Assembly (NCBI GenBank): GCA_026119935.1
Contig: JALRMH010000007.1
Span: forward strand, 797,097 to 861,096
Source of the DNA: Endothia cerciana
Lineage: Eukaryota; Ascomycota; Sordariomycetes; Diaporthales; Cryphonectriaceae
Direction: 5' to 3'
DNA: 64,000 nt
Below the pieces are notes generated by a model. It saw only the letters and a program-made list of their open reading frames with translations. It did no database searches and was not told where the DNA came from. Each line of letters begins with the position of its first letter. Within the stretch, counting starts at the first letter, position 1. Positions 23,410 to 34,402 of this stretch are shown here, piece after piece. The translations under genes were made by a program, and so were the position numbers.

Positions 23410-24060
23410 CTACATGGGCCATCTGTCCTTCTCCCGCAAACCTCCCTTCACCTTCCGCCAGTCTTCGGCACCATACTTCCAAATCCATCCTGAAACATTT
23501 GCATCGTAACTTTGGGGACCGAAGCTCTCAAAATCACCCAAGCCAAGACTTCGCATAGTAGCTGTCCACGGCTCGTTATCCGCGGCGGTCTCAGCTCTGA
23601 ACAGACCACATCCCAACTCAGCGATGGCAAACTCCATCAGTGAGAAATATGCCTCGGTGCCGAGGCCCTTGCGCCAGTGCTTGTGATCAATCATGACCCC
23701 CAGATCCGTCAACAGCTTCTTCTCCCCAGCGTCCGCGCCCTCGCCCCCTGCAGCTTCTGGGGATTCCGTCCATTCGAAGCAGTTATAGCTGCCCTGTCCG
23801 ATGACTTCTCCCGTCTGCCTTAACACAATGATCATGAAGGCGTTCTTGCCTTCGGGCTGCATTGCCCTCCATCTGCCGATGCGGGCCTGTAGCTTTTCCA
23901 GCGAGAGGTCCTTCTCGCAGGGGAAATATGGGAAGTTTTCCGGCGTCTGAAGGAATCGCAAAAGGCCTTCTGCGTCTGAATCTTGAGCTGTCCTGATGAT
24001 GAGACGTGGAGAGACTATCTCATAGGAGTCACGAGGGAAACGAGGGGCTAGTGTCGACAT
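23410..24060 (-). CDS. GNAT acetyltransferase (RimJ/RimL-like)
   Basis: This intronless gene encodes 216 residues. The fold pattern matches Acetyltransf_3: TPRLIIR-like beta 1 (SPRLIIRTAQDSDAEGLLRF), a central GEVIGQGSY strand, LGVMIDHKHWRKGLGTEAY (the acetyl-CoA pyrophosphate-binding R/Q-x-x-G-x-G/A variant, here RKGLGT) and a terminal AADNEPWTATMRSLGLGDFE. The enzyme should move an acetyl group from acetyl-CoA to an amine of a protein or small molecule; the substrate is unknown. The Met at 24060 gives a normal-length N-terminus. There is no targeting signal. Such genes occur both as housekeeping genes and in secondary-metabolite clusters. Confidence 0.88.
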   Translation of the reverse strand: MSTLAPRFPRDSYEIVSPRLIIRTAQDSDAEGLLRFLQTPENFPYFPCEKDLSLEKLQARIGRWRAMQPEGKNAFMIIVLRQTGEVIGQGSYNCFEWTESPEAAGGEGADAGEKKLLTDLGVMIDHKHWRKGLGTEAYFSLMEFAIAELGCGLFRAETAADNEPWTATMRSLGLGDFESFGPQSYDANVSGWIWKYGAEDWRKVKGGLREKDRWPM

Positions 24061-25831
24061 TTCTCCGAGTAGTAGGGCGAGGATTGGTAAGGATAGTGAG
24101 TGGGTTTATCAGCCGAGCACAGACTAATCAGCATATTTGCAGTGGGCAACAGATTGGGAGATGGAAGGTGTAAGACTCAGTGCCGAGCCCGTGCTCAACG
24201 GGGTGGGTAGGATGCTCGCTATATGTACCAAAGATAGGTGTGGGTCCAGTGCCTATTCTACATGGACCTGGAGCCAACTACGTGACGGCGTCTGGTTGAT
24301 AAAACCACGTTTCACAGGGGATGAGCGGGGTCAGAGAGGCAGTAATTATCGATACCAAGAGATTTTGTCTCTGAGACACTGGCTGGCATTTGTGTAATCA
24401 GCCATGACTCACTTGTCACTGTAACATAGAACTAGAAGTGGGCCCATCGCCGACAAGGCATATCACTCAGGATGTGCACTGACTCTCCCGTAGTTTGAAT
24501 TCAAATGGTCTTCTATTACTCCGCGATTGCACCTTGCCGGTCTAGGCCTACTTGAGCACCAGAAGGCGATAACCTTATATTGGGAGGCAAGAGGGGATAG
24601 ATCTGCGGTAAGACGCCATGGAAGCGGCACATCATGACAATCGAACCTTCGAAAATTGAGGTTGCGTTATGCATGAGGCTTGAGCTGAGGGTCTCAGCTG
24701 CCACATTTCCACCCCTTCAAAGTACTGATCTAGTGCTTATATTTCCAGAAGCGGCTAAGATCTGGCTTCGCCCGGCTTGATTCTGGAGACGACTGAGTCT
24801 CCATTGGTGAAAGAAATTCCCCAGACCGGACTCGCCCTGGGAAGTTGTCCCGGTTGTAAGTTCTTGGTTCAGTCGCAGCATTTGTACCAAGACAGCACTG
24901 CACTTGAGACTTTCTGAGTGTTCAGGGAATGCAGGGATTGTATAGCGCTGCGCTGGACTTTGAAAAGCTGCCTACCTACCTAGGTATAATGTGGTGGGCC
25001 TATTGCTCCTACTTCGTGCCTCCCTTCGAGCTTTGAGCGCGTTCAAGCTCAGCAGGATCCCCGAGACTCTCATGGCATTAGAGATTGATGTTGGAGGCCG
25101 ACACGTGTAGCGGAAGCCAATGCCATGACACAGATGCCTTCATCCATATTCTTGACATCGGTATCAAACCTTTCTCAATGCATTAGTGTAGTCGCCCGAA
25201 GTCTCTTCAAGTCAAAAGACCATCAACAATTCAATTTACTGCATATGGTCGATAGACCTGGGTGTCTTGCTTTTGTCAATGACAGTAAATGTATTCGCCT
25301 GAATCTCATCGCTGCCGACCGCCGGGCACATGAGGGAGGGCTACGCGGAGCGACACAAAAAAGTGCGGTTGGTTCTGAGATGTCTTCCTGTACGTATGAC
25401 TAGTTTCAGCCTTTACGCTATGGGAAGTATTCCGGACACTAAAGATATTTTCGCCCTGTGGCTGTTTTCTTGGGTCCACGCTGACCTGGAAGTCCGACCC
25501 CCCACGTTGGGGGCTCAATGACTTACTTGCATAGGCGTGTTTCCGAGAGCAGGAACCAACAATGTCTTGCCCCCAAAAACTGTTCATCGAAGTGCCCCAG
25601 TCATATACTTGGTTGCGACGTGTTGGTGAAGGTCCATCATGGTCATGACCCGGCCTGGGCCCTGGCTTGACAACTTCAAACCAACGTGACTGACGCTCTT
25701 CGCTGCGAAGCACTACGATCCGGAAACCGCTGTTCTAGGATTTGATTTGTTGTCATGAATGCGGGTGATTGGGCCGTCACGGGCCCCGCTGGGTGGGAAT
25801 CACGGGTTGCAGTGACCAGAACACGAACTCA

Positions 25832-25878
<47 letters not shown>

Positions 25879-26054
25879 TAGAATCCTATTTAATACCTTC
25901 TGCTTTCACCTCCGACATTCTCATCATCCTCAACTCCTTGAGTCTCAAAAACCCCTATTCAACAGCACATACCAGTCAACAAATCTCAATCTGCAAACGC
26001 TCGGCCTCTGACACCTGGTTTGCTGAAAAGTTCTCTCCGCCTCGCTTCGCCAAG
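24061..26054. other. intergenic region with CT-rich end
   Basis: I see no supported gene. A minus-strand frame at 25306-25713 (135 codons) has no motif. A (CT)20 microsatellite and a pyrimidine-rich leader precede the Kre9-like gene. Confidence 0.45.
25836..25875. repeat. (CT)20 microsatellite
   Basis: Forty bases of uninterrupted CT lie 180 bp upstream of the Kre9-like start codon. CT-rich tracts are common near transcription starts of filamentous fungi, so this may mark the core promoter or 5' leader. Confidence 0.9.
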
Positions 26055-26635
26055 ATGCGTTTCTCCGTTATTGAACCGACCATGCTGCAAGCCTTGTGCT
26101 TCGTTGTCGATTTTGCTTCAGGTGTGCCCCATGTTTCAACCGAGTTACTTCTGAACTGACTGGCCGCATCCCAGCCCAGACTGTGGGATTCGATGCCATC
26201 ACGCATCCCGTCAAAGGCCAGAACATCACTACCGACTCGAAAACCATCATCACCTGGGATTACGACGCCAAGTGGCCAGGGGACATCACGATCACGCTCA
26301 TCGGTGGCACTTCCAGCGCGACTCTGAGTCCTATCCAGAACCTCACATGTAGGCTTGAACTATCTTCGGCAAGGTCTGGTGAATCATAAGGCTCCATTGA
26401 AAGACTGACGTGCGCAGCGAATTATGACAATTCCAAAGGAAAATTTGAGTGGACCGTTGACAGCAGCCTCGGTGCTGACGCAACGTACGGCATCCAAATC
26501 TTCTGGAATGCCGACACATCGGTATTCCAGTGGTCCAACCCCTTCCACATCATTGCACCCAAAGGTAGCGCCTCTGAGTCTGTATCCAAGTCAAAGCCTG
26601 CCTTGGTTGAACACAAGATACGAAAGGCCAACTAA
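26055..26635 (+). CDS. small secreted Kre9/Knh1-like wall protein
   Basis: Exons are 26055..26121, 26175..26348 and 26418..26635, giving 152 residues. The N-terminus (MRFSVIEPTMLQALCFVVDF, then ASAQT) looks like a signal peptide with cleavage near ASA-QT. The mature part matches the Kre9/Knh1-like immunoglobulin-fold domain of fungal GPI/Ser-rich wall proteins: an ITHPVKGQNITTDSKTIITW opening, DITITLIGG, GKFEWTVDSSLGADATYGIQ and QWSNPFHI at the end. Most relatives carry a long Ser/Thr-rich tail and a GPI signal. Here the frame ends soon after the domain (KPALVEHKIRKAN), so either this is a short secreted form or a further exon was missed. Confidence 0.78.
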
Positions 26636-27132
26636 ATTCTACGGGAAGGTGGTCATGTCCGGGCACGAGAGTCTGGTGGCGGAAGCCTAAGACATCGAGG
26701 TTGGAATGGAATATGGATCTTGGGATGATGAGTTGGACTTCCAGGAGTTGCTTTTGGCCGGGCAGGTCGGAAGATGAGAGTCCGTAGCATTGAATTGGCG
26801 ATGACTTTTTATTCTTAGTGCCAGATATGTGATCGCGAACCAACAAGTAAACGGTGCCTTTCTTTGTTTTTTCATCTGATTTTTCTCTCGGGACGTGTCG
26901 TAAAATCTGCTCAGTTCTCACAATTTACGACACGGCTTGCCAAAATTCCAATTAACATTGAGACTTCTAGACTCGTATTTGACGCTTCGCACGTTTCCCA
27001 ATCCGAATCGATTACTGGACACAAGGCAAGGACTAGCCACTTGACATTGCGCCTGTTAACATGGATAATGCACCACCAATATAAGATATACAGTACTAAA
27101 TTGCTTCTCCCTGTCAATCCGGCCGAGGCTAT
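26636..27132. other. convergent spacer, no gene seen
   Basis: This AT-leaning sequence lies between two convergent 3' ends. I see no coding frame of note and no repeat. Confidence 0.5.
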
Positions 27133-30100
27133 TCAAAGTCGTCGAGGACTGCGAGAGCCACGAGGACTACGACGGCGTCTTCTGTCTTGAAACATACCTC
27201 CGACGCGACGACGCAACTGACCTATATAATCCCGCACATTCCTTGGATTACGCTGTTGTCGGCCTGCTGCACCCGCATTCAACCCTGGAACGTCATTCGC
27301 CTGTGTACGCGCACCAGCATCTGGTGGCAGCGGGGGAAGTGGTCTGTCGTACACAGCCGGACGTGGCCCTCCAGGCACTTGTGATGGGTTCTGGCCTTTG
27401 ATAGGGGTGATTACTTCGGTGGAGGGCATATTGAATCTAGCCGGCAGAGCTTGCCTGCTGGCTGTCCAGGCGGTGGCCTGTGCACCACTTGATCCTCTAA
27501 AAAATGCACGGCTTCGTCCACCTTGTGAGAGATTATTGTGCCCATGATCGGCTCCTCCGCCTGCGGCACTTCCTGTTGCAGTAGCAGTTACTCTTCCACC
27601 TGGTCTCAAGCGTCCACCACCTGGGAGCTCCAGTGGAGTGAAGTTACTGGAAGTTTCGATTCTGCTCCTGTCTGCATTGGATCCCCCGCCGTGAAATATG
27701 ACAGTGCCTCCTCCACTTGAAGGCCCTGAAGATGGTCCCTGGGACGATACTCCCCGGGATACCTTCCATCTTGGTGCTTCATGGGGCGGAGGAACCGGAG
27801 TTGTTTGGCTCAGAGTTGAAGGTGTGGAGTGCATACCTAATAGCCTTCGGTGCCCAGTAAGACCTCTCGTGCCCAGCCAAGAGCTCAGGTCAGAGGATCC
27901 TGGATCATCCTGAGGCATCTCACCGGCAGAACTGGGAGTCTGGATGCTAGGACCAAGTTGCGCAAGTTGCTGGTCGGTAGGACCAGGCATCGGGCCAGGC
28001 GCTGCTTGCACTGCCACTTGATGTGGCGGACCAGGAGGGGGCTGTTCAAATCAGCCTATTTCTCCAATACTGGTAGCGACGGAGCACGGCATGAAGACTT
28101 ACCGCGAGGGGCTGGTTGAAAAAGTTATTGTACCAATAGATATTGTCATCGTATCCCATACCGGACTCGACAGTGGCCACGAATCTCAACAGTTCGTCAA
28201 GCGATGGTCGATCCCCGGGCCTGTCTGCCAGGCACCGGACCAGGAGCTTAAGCAATGATGCCAAGGGATATTCTGAAACACCCGCTGCCAGGGTCGCCAG
28301 TTCATGCCCATGAGTGTAGAAGGGAGGAACATCGTTGTTGTCCAGATCCGTAATGCGGAATCCAGCTGGCAAGTGCCAGCTTGGGTTTGCCGGGCCGAAG
28401 ATGGGGTGCTCCACTGGGGCATTTACGGGACCTACCGCGGTCGGCGGGATCATTGGATAATGTCGAGTGATGAAAGCTTGCATGCACTAGAATTTGGGTG
28501 AGCTGAGTTTCAGTAGTGATCGATCTTCTTCGAACGTCGATGCCCCAGAGGTCCGCATCATGTTGTGCCCGGGCATTATAACTTACTAGACCAATGCCAA
28601 AGATGTTGCTCGCTGGACCATATTTCCCGGCAACTTGTGGGGGTGGGTTTTGGGTTGAGGGAACAATGTCGACGTAGTCCCATTCTTTGTGAAACTGCTC
28701 CTGTAGCACAGGTGACTTTGCTTAGTATGTCCCGGATACATAAGGAGGCGTTGTTGGTAGCCGCAGTCGACGAGCCTAGCACAGTCGTAACTCACCGGAG
28801 TGAAGTAAGGAGGCTTCCCTATCGTCCTATATCCCCAAGCAGTCTCACTACCAGGTATCACGGTGAGCTTCTATCCAAGCTGGAGCCAACAACGGGGTAC
28901 CAGGAAATAGTCCAGACTTACGCACGGCTGAAAACATCGTCTGTACTTCTCTGAGCCAAACCAAAGTCCGAAATCTTAGTTAAACAATGATATTAGCACA
29001 TACGAATAATATGAGGAGCTTGGAATCAGGCATCGTACCTTGCACACCGGTGCGATTCGATGCTCTCCAGAGTCTACGTCACCAATGAGAACTAATGTCC
29101 GGACATGCCTCGTTAGCATAACAGGCGGTCTTCTGAATTATCGACAGTTCTCAGATGCCGATGTAGGGATTGTTCTTACCATTTCGAGGATCCAAGTCAA
29201 AGTGAATGAGGTCGTATGTCATTCCCCGAGACCGGGTCTCGGGAAGCACCTTGTCCATTTCACCGCCATTGGGTTGCATTAAAACAGGATGTTGCATACC
29301 AACGCAGCCTCTCACAACTACGCGAACAGAGAACACGACTCAGTTAGCACTTTGACCCTGTTGGATCGGGTGTGGAAGCATGTCGCATTGGACATATCGC
29401 TTACGACAGCAGAAAATCTTCCACAATATCGGAGAGTTGATTCCGTTGTTGGGCATTTCTGCAGCTTTAATAATCAGGGATTGTAAATCACCGTGCTTCA
29501 TGTACTCCTAGATTATCGCAGTATAATGTCAATAGGTCAATAGCTTGCTTGAAAGGAAATGCACGCCACGTTTTCTACATCCAAACCTTGCTCCAGGACG
29601 CGGCGATAGGGGGTAGGCCGCCCAACAGCATATCTCGACGTCCCGGAGCCTTGTCTCAGATGCGCGTAAGATGACTATCGAACCGGTCTTGAAGCTTACC
29701 GACAGGAGTAGGCTCGGATCGCCATCCATTTGATCTCGCTGCTCGCTTGTTGCTTTTGGCTGGGCGAAATTCTGTTAGTACAAGTTGTAACGTGAAATTC
29801 CAAAGACTGACTAGGTGCCAGGACTCTAAAGTCTTGTACTGAAGAAGACCGTGCATGGCGCGAAGTGGGTAAGAAGCAGGACAATTCTTCCTCGGAATTA
29901 CGTACCATGACCTCTCTGAGATTGAGAAATTGCGTGACATGCCCCGTACGCTTCATCACCTATCTCTTGCAAAATTAGCCCTCGTTTCACTCGCTGTCTT
30001 CAGGGACTGAACCGTGCGCCTTAGGTGGTCACGAACCCTCATGTGATGCTTCTCCTGCGCCAGACCTACACCTTGCTGCGATAATTGCGCCTTCAGCACG

Positions 30101-30789
30101 AAGTGTTGAGGCCCAGATACGCGCCTACCAGCGCCCCTCTCACAGAGATACACTATCCCTTCCCCCCCTTCACCAAGCACGCGGCGTATTCGAATGTTCA
30201 AGCCATGCTTTCTCAGGATGGCCTCTTGGTCCCGCGCTCGAAGTTGTTGGCCTCGAAACGGCGTCCTCATCCCACCGCTAACTTGTATAATTGACAGATA
30301 TCGCTGCTGGATCTGCAGCATGCGCTCTACTCCTTCGTTGCTGAGATACATATCTTCCCACCGACCCGTGCGGGCCTGGAGTCTATATAACGGCCTAGGC
30401 CTGTTGGTGTACGCCGCTGTGTTGAGGGTATCCTGGGCCGCTTTCTCCCATGGTGGAGGGTTCTCTCGCAAAGCTTCCATGAACGTTCCATTACGGAAAC
30501 TATCAAAGTAGGTGGTCATATAAACCTTGTAGTACAGAAATTGAGCCTTGGCTGCCGAGGGCATCCGGTCGATAGTGTTACGCCAGTGGTTTGTCGTAGC
30601 GGGAGCCATAAGCGTAGGATTCTCAGGGGCGCCATGCGGAGGAGGCCGGGGTGCCGCCATGCTGTAGTGTGCTGGGTTCGCGCCTTGTTGCAGAATAATA
30701 GATGCCCGAGCTCTCTCAGAGAAAAATTGAGATACTGAGAACATTCGATTCCTACCTTGATCCACAAGCAGGGACATGTTAAATTCCAT
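27133..30789 (-). CDS. many-exon Ser/Thr protein kinase-like protein
   Basis: Kinase motifs appear in order on separate exons: the glycine loop GEGGEGIVYL with lysine in FVLKAQL (exon 30789..30037), RTGHVTQFLNLREVM (29959..29906), DPSLLLS then EYMKHGDL (hinge), LIHFDLDPRN (catalytic HxDxxxxN), ISDFGLAQRS (the DFG of the activation segment), GKPPYFTP, then EQFHKEWDYVDIVP with GKYGPASNIFGIGL. The C-lobe follows (ADRPGDRPSLDELLRF). The GxGxxG and VLK lysine are intact and the catalytic Asp is present, so activity is plausible. The last exon (27133..~28040) is a Pro/Ser-rich tail ending RRRRSPRGSRSPRRL. I count about ten exons; those between 28500 and 29900 are only partly resolved. The substrate is unknown, and the family resembles lineage-expanded fungal kinases. 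Confidence 0.75.
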
Positions 30790-31357
30790 AAGAAGTGCTG
30801 CCCAGGCCGTTCATTGTCTGGGGTGCGCGAACAAAGCCCTGCGGCGAGAACTTAGCAGTTGGCCGGAAACGGACAGTTGAACGTGCAGTGGCTTAGGATT
30901 CAAGGATTCAATGGAGTTGTAGTTGCCATTGATATCCTTGTTGCTAGTTCTCATTTCAACCACTACTTGTTGCTGCACCCTTTCCGGCCATGTCATCCTC
31001 AAATGACAAGGTACCATCAAAATAGATTTTTGGCTCAGCCCGACGACCGATGGCGAGAGCCTATGTGCTCCATGGACTGGACTATCTGTTCTCTGTCAGC
31101 CTTCTTTTCGACCCCAGAATAAGCAATGATGTTGGACGATGGGCTGCCGAGTCCAATATGCTACACTGCACAAGTTCAAAATGAGTGTCATAAGAACCGG
31201 GGATGTAGACAAACTAAGTGTCACCTTGCAAGGAAGGATGGTGGCAAAAGCTGAGACAATAAGGTGTACTATTCAAATTGGCGTGCTGTTGTCACCAAAG
31301 ATACCTGAACAACCTTCATGAGGCATGCAACAACGATGCATCTAGTACCCAATTCTC
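30790..31357. other. intergenic, no gene seen
   Basis: This is the upstream side of the kinase and the 3' side of the Ctf18 gene. It holds short frames only. Confidence 0.5.
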
Positions 31358-34300
31358 CTATAATCCTCTCAAAAATTCTTCCAGAGGAAGAGGCTTCCTC
31401 ACAGCGTTATTCAAGCCCTCGTGATACGTAACCCACACCTTGCGCTCGGCTTTCTCCTTGGCCTGCCTCTTGCCACTATTACCGTCGGTCTCGGACAACG
31501 GTAGAGTCGTGTCGACGATGACACGACCGAAAAAGTCCCTCTTGATGGTGGGTACAATGGAAAGCGTCTTTGGGCCGGCGTTCTCCTTGTCGTCGGACAA
31601 AAGAATATGATCAATGGTAACGTCGTCGATCGTCCCGCCGGCTTTGAACCGTGCTTGCCGAGCTGCTGCCTCGTGAAGAGCTATCGTCTTCTGAAGTTCC
31701 TGGTCGAGAACTTGACGTACGGCGTAGCGCACTGGAATTTGTGCAGCCAATGCATAGACTCCGGCAGTTTCGAAAGTGGAAAGCATGTCTAGGTCGCTGT
31801 GATGTTGTTAGCAGGACGTTTTCACCTCATCGAGAAAGTTCGCTATGGAGACTCACGGATCCATCCTGTACACCCACTGTGTTCGGCCGGCCATGGACGG
31901 GTTCGCATACTCGATTTTTCCCTTCAATAGCGATATGCCAACTTCAGCCAGAACCTCCGCAGCGCGGCGCACCATCTCCTTTTCTGTATCTCTTCGTACG
32001 CTCGCAACAAATCCCTTATCAGTGCTTCCGCCCACGACAACAGGCTTCACATCCGGCGAAACTAGTCGTACGAGGAACGGCAGAAAGTCGGTAGCAATAT
32101 CCTCTGGGCTCCTGAAAGCTCGCATCAAGGTTGGTGGTAGCTGTCCTTGTAGACCTTGCAGCAGTGCCCGGTTCTGTTTCTCTGCCTCGTACGCAGAGTA
32201 GTCAGCCCGTGGTCCTGTGAAAGGCAACGGCGCTGAGCCCTCTTCATCGCCTTCTGCGGCGCGCCACTGCTTCTCGTAGCTGAAGTTGGTATGTGGTCGA
32301 TGCGGACTGGCAAAGAGGTGGTGACACGCAAGCACGGGCTGACTGAGGTAGGGTGCGAGTTCCCAGTCCTGGCTCGAGAACAGGCGTGAAGAGCAGGTAT
32401 CGTGAAAGTTGAGCCACTCATAGGCCTCGTCAGGTTTAGAGAGGTAGCAGTCGTCGTTGTAGTCGCGATTTGGGTACTCCGAGAAGATCTCCGTGATGAT
32501 ACGGTCTACCTCACCACTCGTATCAACCATCTCGCGTAGACGCTCCATGGCATTTTTCTTGAGGTGCTCCGTGAAGCCCAGTTGTGTCTGCGGTTGCTCG
32601 TGTCGCGTTTTCTTGTCGGAGTTGGCGTCGGCATGTCTAGGAAATCCGGCTCCTTCTTGGAAGACACGGCTAACAATCTCCTTCGTACCACCTCTGCCAA
32701 GTCCCCGTGCACCTCCACCGCCATGTTGCAGGTCTTGTATGATATTCTTGTCGACCCACTGCCGGGTGAGTTGAAGTACGCCTTGGGAATGTGTCGCCTT
32801 CAGTCGTCCTGCGACCCATTCACCAATGACCATCACCCCGCGGAGATCCCCCTCAGCAGCACTCTCCGCTCCTCGCTTCGCATCAAGGCCATTCGACATG
32901 CCCCATGCAGCCTCACAGAGTTTGCGTGCAGCATCCTTCTCGCATAGAATTCCTTCCTTCTCGAACACTGCTCTTAGTCGGTTGACAACAATCTCCATTG
33001 ATGGCTTGCCAATGCGAATGATCTCGGCGAGCCCTGACTGCCTCAATGGCCTCAAAGATGGATGATACACATCGTTGCAAATCAGGATTAAAGGTCTCAT
33101 TTGTCGGAAGTCGTCTCCCTTCTTCTTCCTCCGCGTGCCTGATGTCGACGCCGCTGCGGCTGAACTGTTCTTTTGGTCTGCCAGAAGAAGATCAATCAGA
33201 GCCTTAACGAATCCGCCGTCGCCTGAGGCACCAGATCCAGTCGTGACACCGTCAACCTCATCCACCACCACGCAGACAGGGCGCGCCACTTTGGCTTTCT
33301 CTCCCGGTTTTGGCTTAGCATGCTCGACAGTCTTGACGCTCTCGGTCCCTAGGCTGGTTTGAATTCGGCCTTTTACGACGTCCCGACTTCGATCATCGCT
33401 CGCGTTGATCTCCATGACCTCATACCCTGCCTGTCGCGCGCATACGTGTGCGAGTGTCGTCTTCCCTAGACCCGGAGGCCCTGTCAACATCAGGATCTTC
33501 CTATGTGGCTTCTCTTCCTCCTGCTGTTGCTGTTGCTGTTGCTGTCTCCTAGTACTTGATGATTTTGGTTTGGATGAGTGCGGGAAAACGATTGGATCCC
33601 AGCGTTTCAGCCACCGAAGAACCTGTCGATTCGTGAGATCATCACCGACAAGGTCCACGAAGTTGCGAGCTCGGTATTTCTCTGTCCACAGCATTGCTCT
33701 CCTGGGCTTTCTGAGGTTCGTAGGCGCTTTCTCCACAGACGTAACGACAGACTTCTGTTCCAGTGATGCCTTCTTTGCCTTCTTCGCAGTCTCTATCTCT
33801 TTCGTGGCTGCAGTGACGAGCTGGTGGACATCAACACCATAATACGCCCGCTTTGCACGGCCTTCCTTTGTCTTGGACCGATCGGCGACCATGTCTTTAT
33901 ACGAGGTATTGACAACGGCCTTTCGCTTGAGGATGCCATCTGACCTTCCCGAGCATGTGGTGAAGGCATAGCCATCGTGGCCAAGTCTCATCTGTTTGTG
34001 GGATTTTGTGGATATCTGTGGCTGTGTGCGATCGAAAAGCCGGGCATAGCGAGCCTCCTCGTCTGCATCGAGGACCTCAATTTGCTCTCGAGGCTGCGCA
34101 TCCGACAAGTCGAGCGTTTCCTCCAATGTCCTCCTATCTCCTTCCCCGACAGTTTCGGTATCGTGGACAGGACGCGTCTCTGCACTGGGCATTATTCGTG
34201 GGTCGTCGAGCATGATTTTCTTCGGGCTGGGTCCTTCGCCCACGTCCTCCTCGTCATCGGAGCTATCCTCAACAAGGAAGCCCCCTCTCGCCTTCGGTCT

Positions 34301-34402
34301 AGAGGGCTGCCTGGGCGCATCTCGAATTGGGGGAGGACGTTTCATTGGTACCACGGGCGAAGAACTGGGCGGATATGCGATGGGAGATGAAGGCGCAGCC
34401 AT
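31358..34402 (-). CDS. CTF18: Ctf18, large subunit of the alternative RFC clamp loader
   Basis: Exons are 34402..31857 and 31796..31358 (60-bp intron), giving 994 residues. Ctf18 with Dcc1, Ctf8 and Rfc2-5 loads or unloads PCNA and supports sister-chromatid cohesion and leading-strand replication. Seen: the RFC box WTEKYRARNFVDLVGDD, Walker A GPPGLGKTT, INASDDRS, Walker B VVDEVDG, sensor 1 LILICNDVYHPSLRPLR and a long Ctf18 C-terminal region. The splice rebuilds VYRMDPDLDMLSTFE. A Gln tract (RRQQQQQQQQEEE, DNA 33521-33545) sits just before Walker A, in a place where homologues are variable. I chose the Met of MAAPSSPIAYPP at 34402; the frame is open to an earlier ATG at 34555 (MGKPTRCC), which reads less like protein. 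Confidence 0.92.

Noticed and set aside
25306..25713. 135-codon minus-strand frame
   Set aside because: It has no motif, signal peptide or membrane segment, and the plus strand is equally open.
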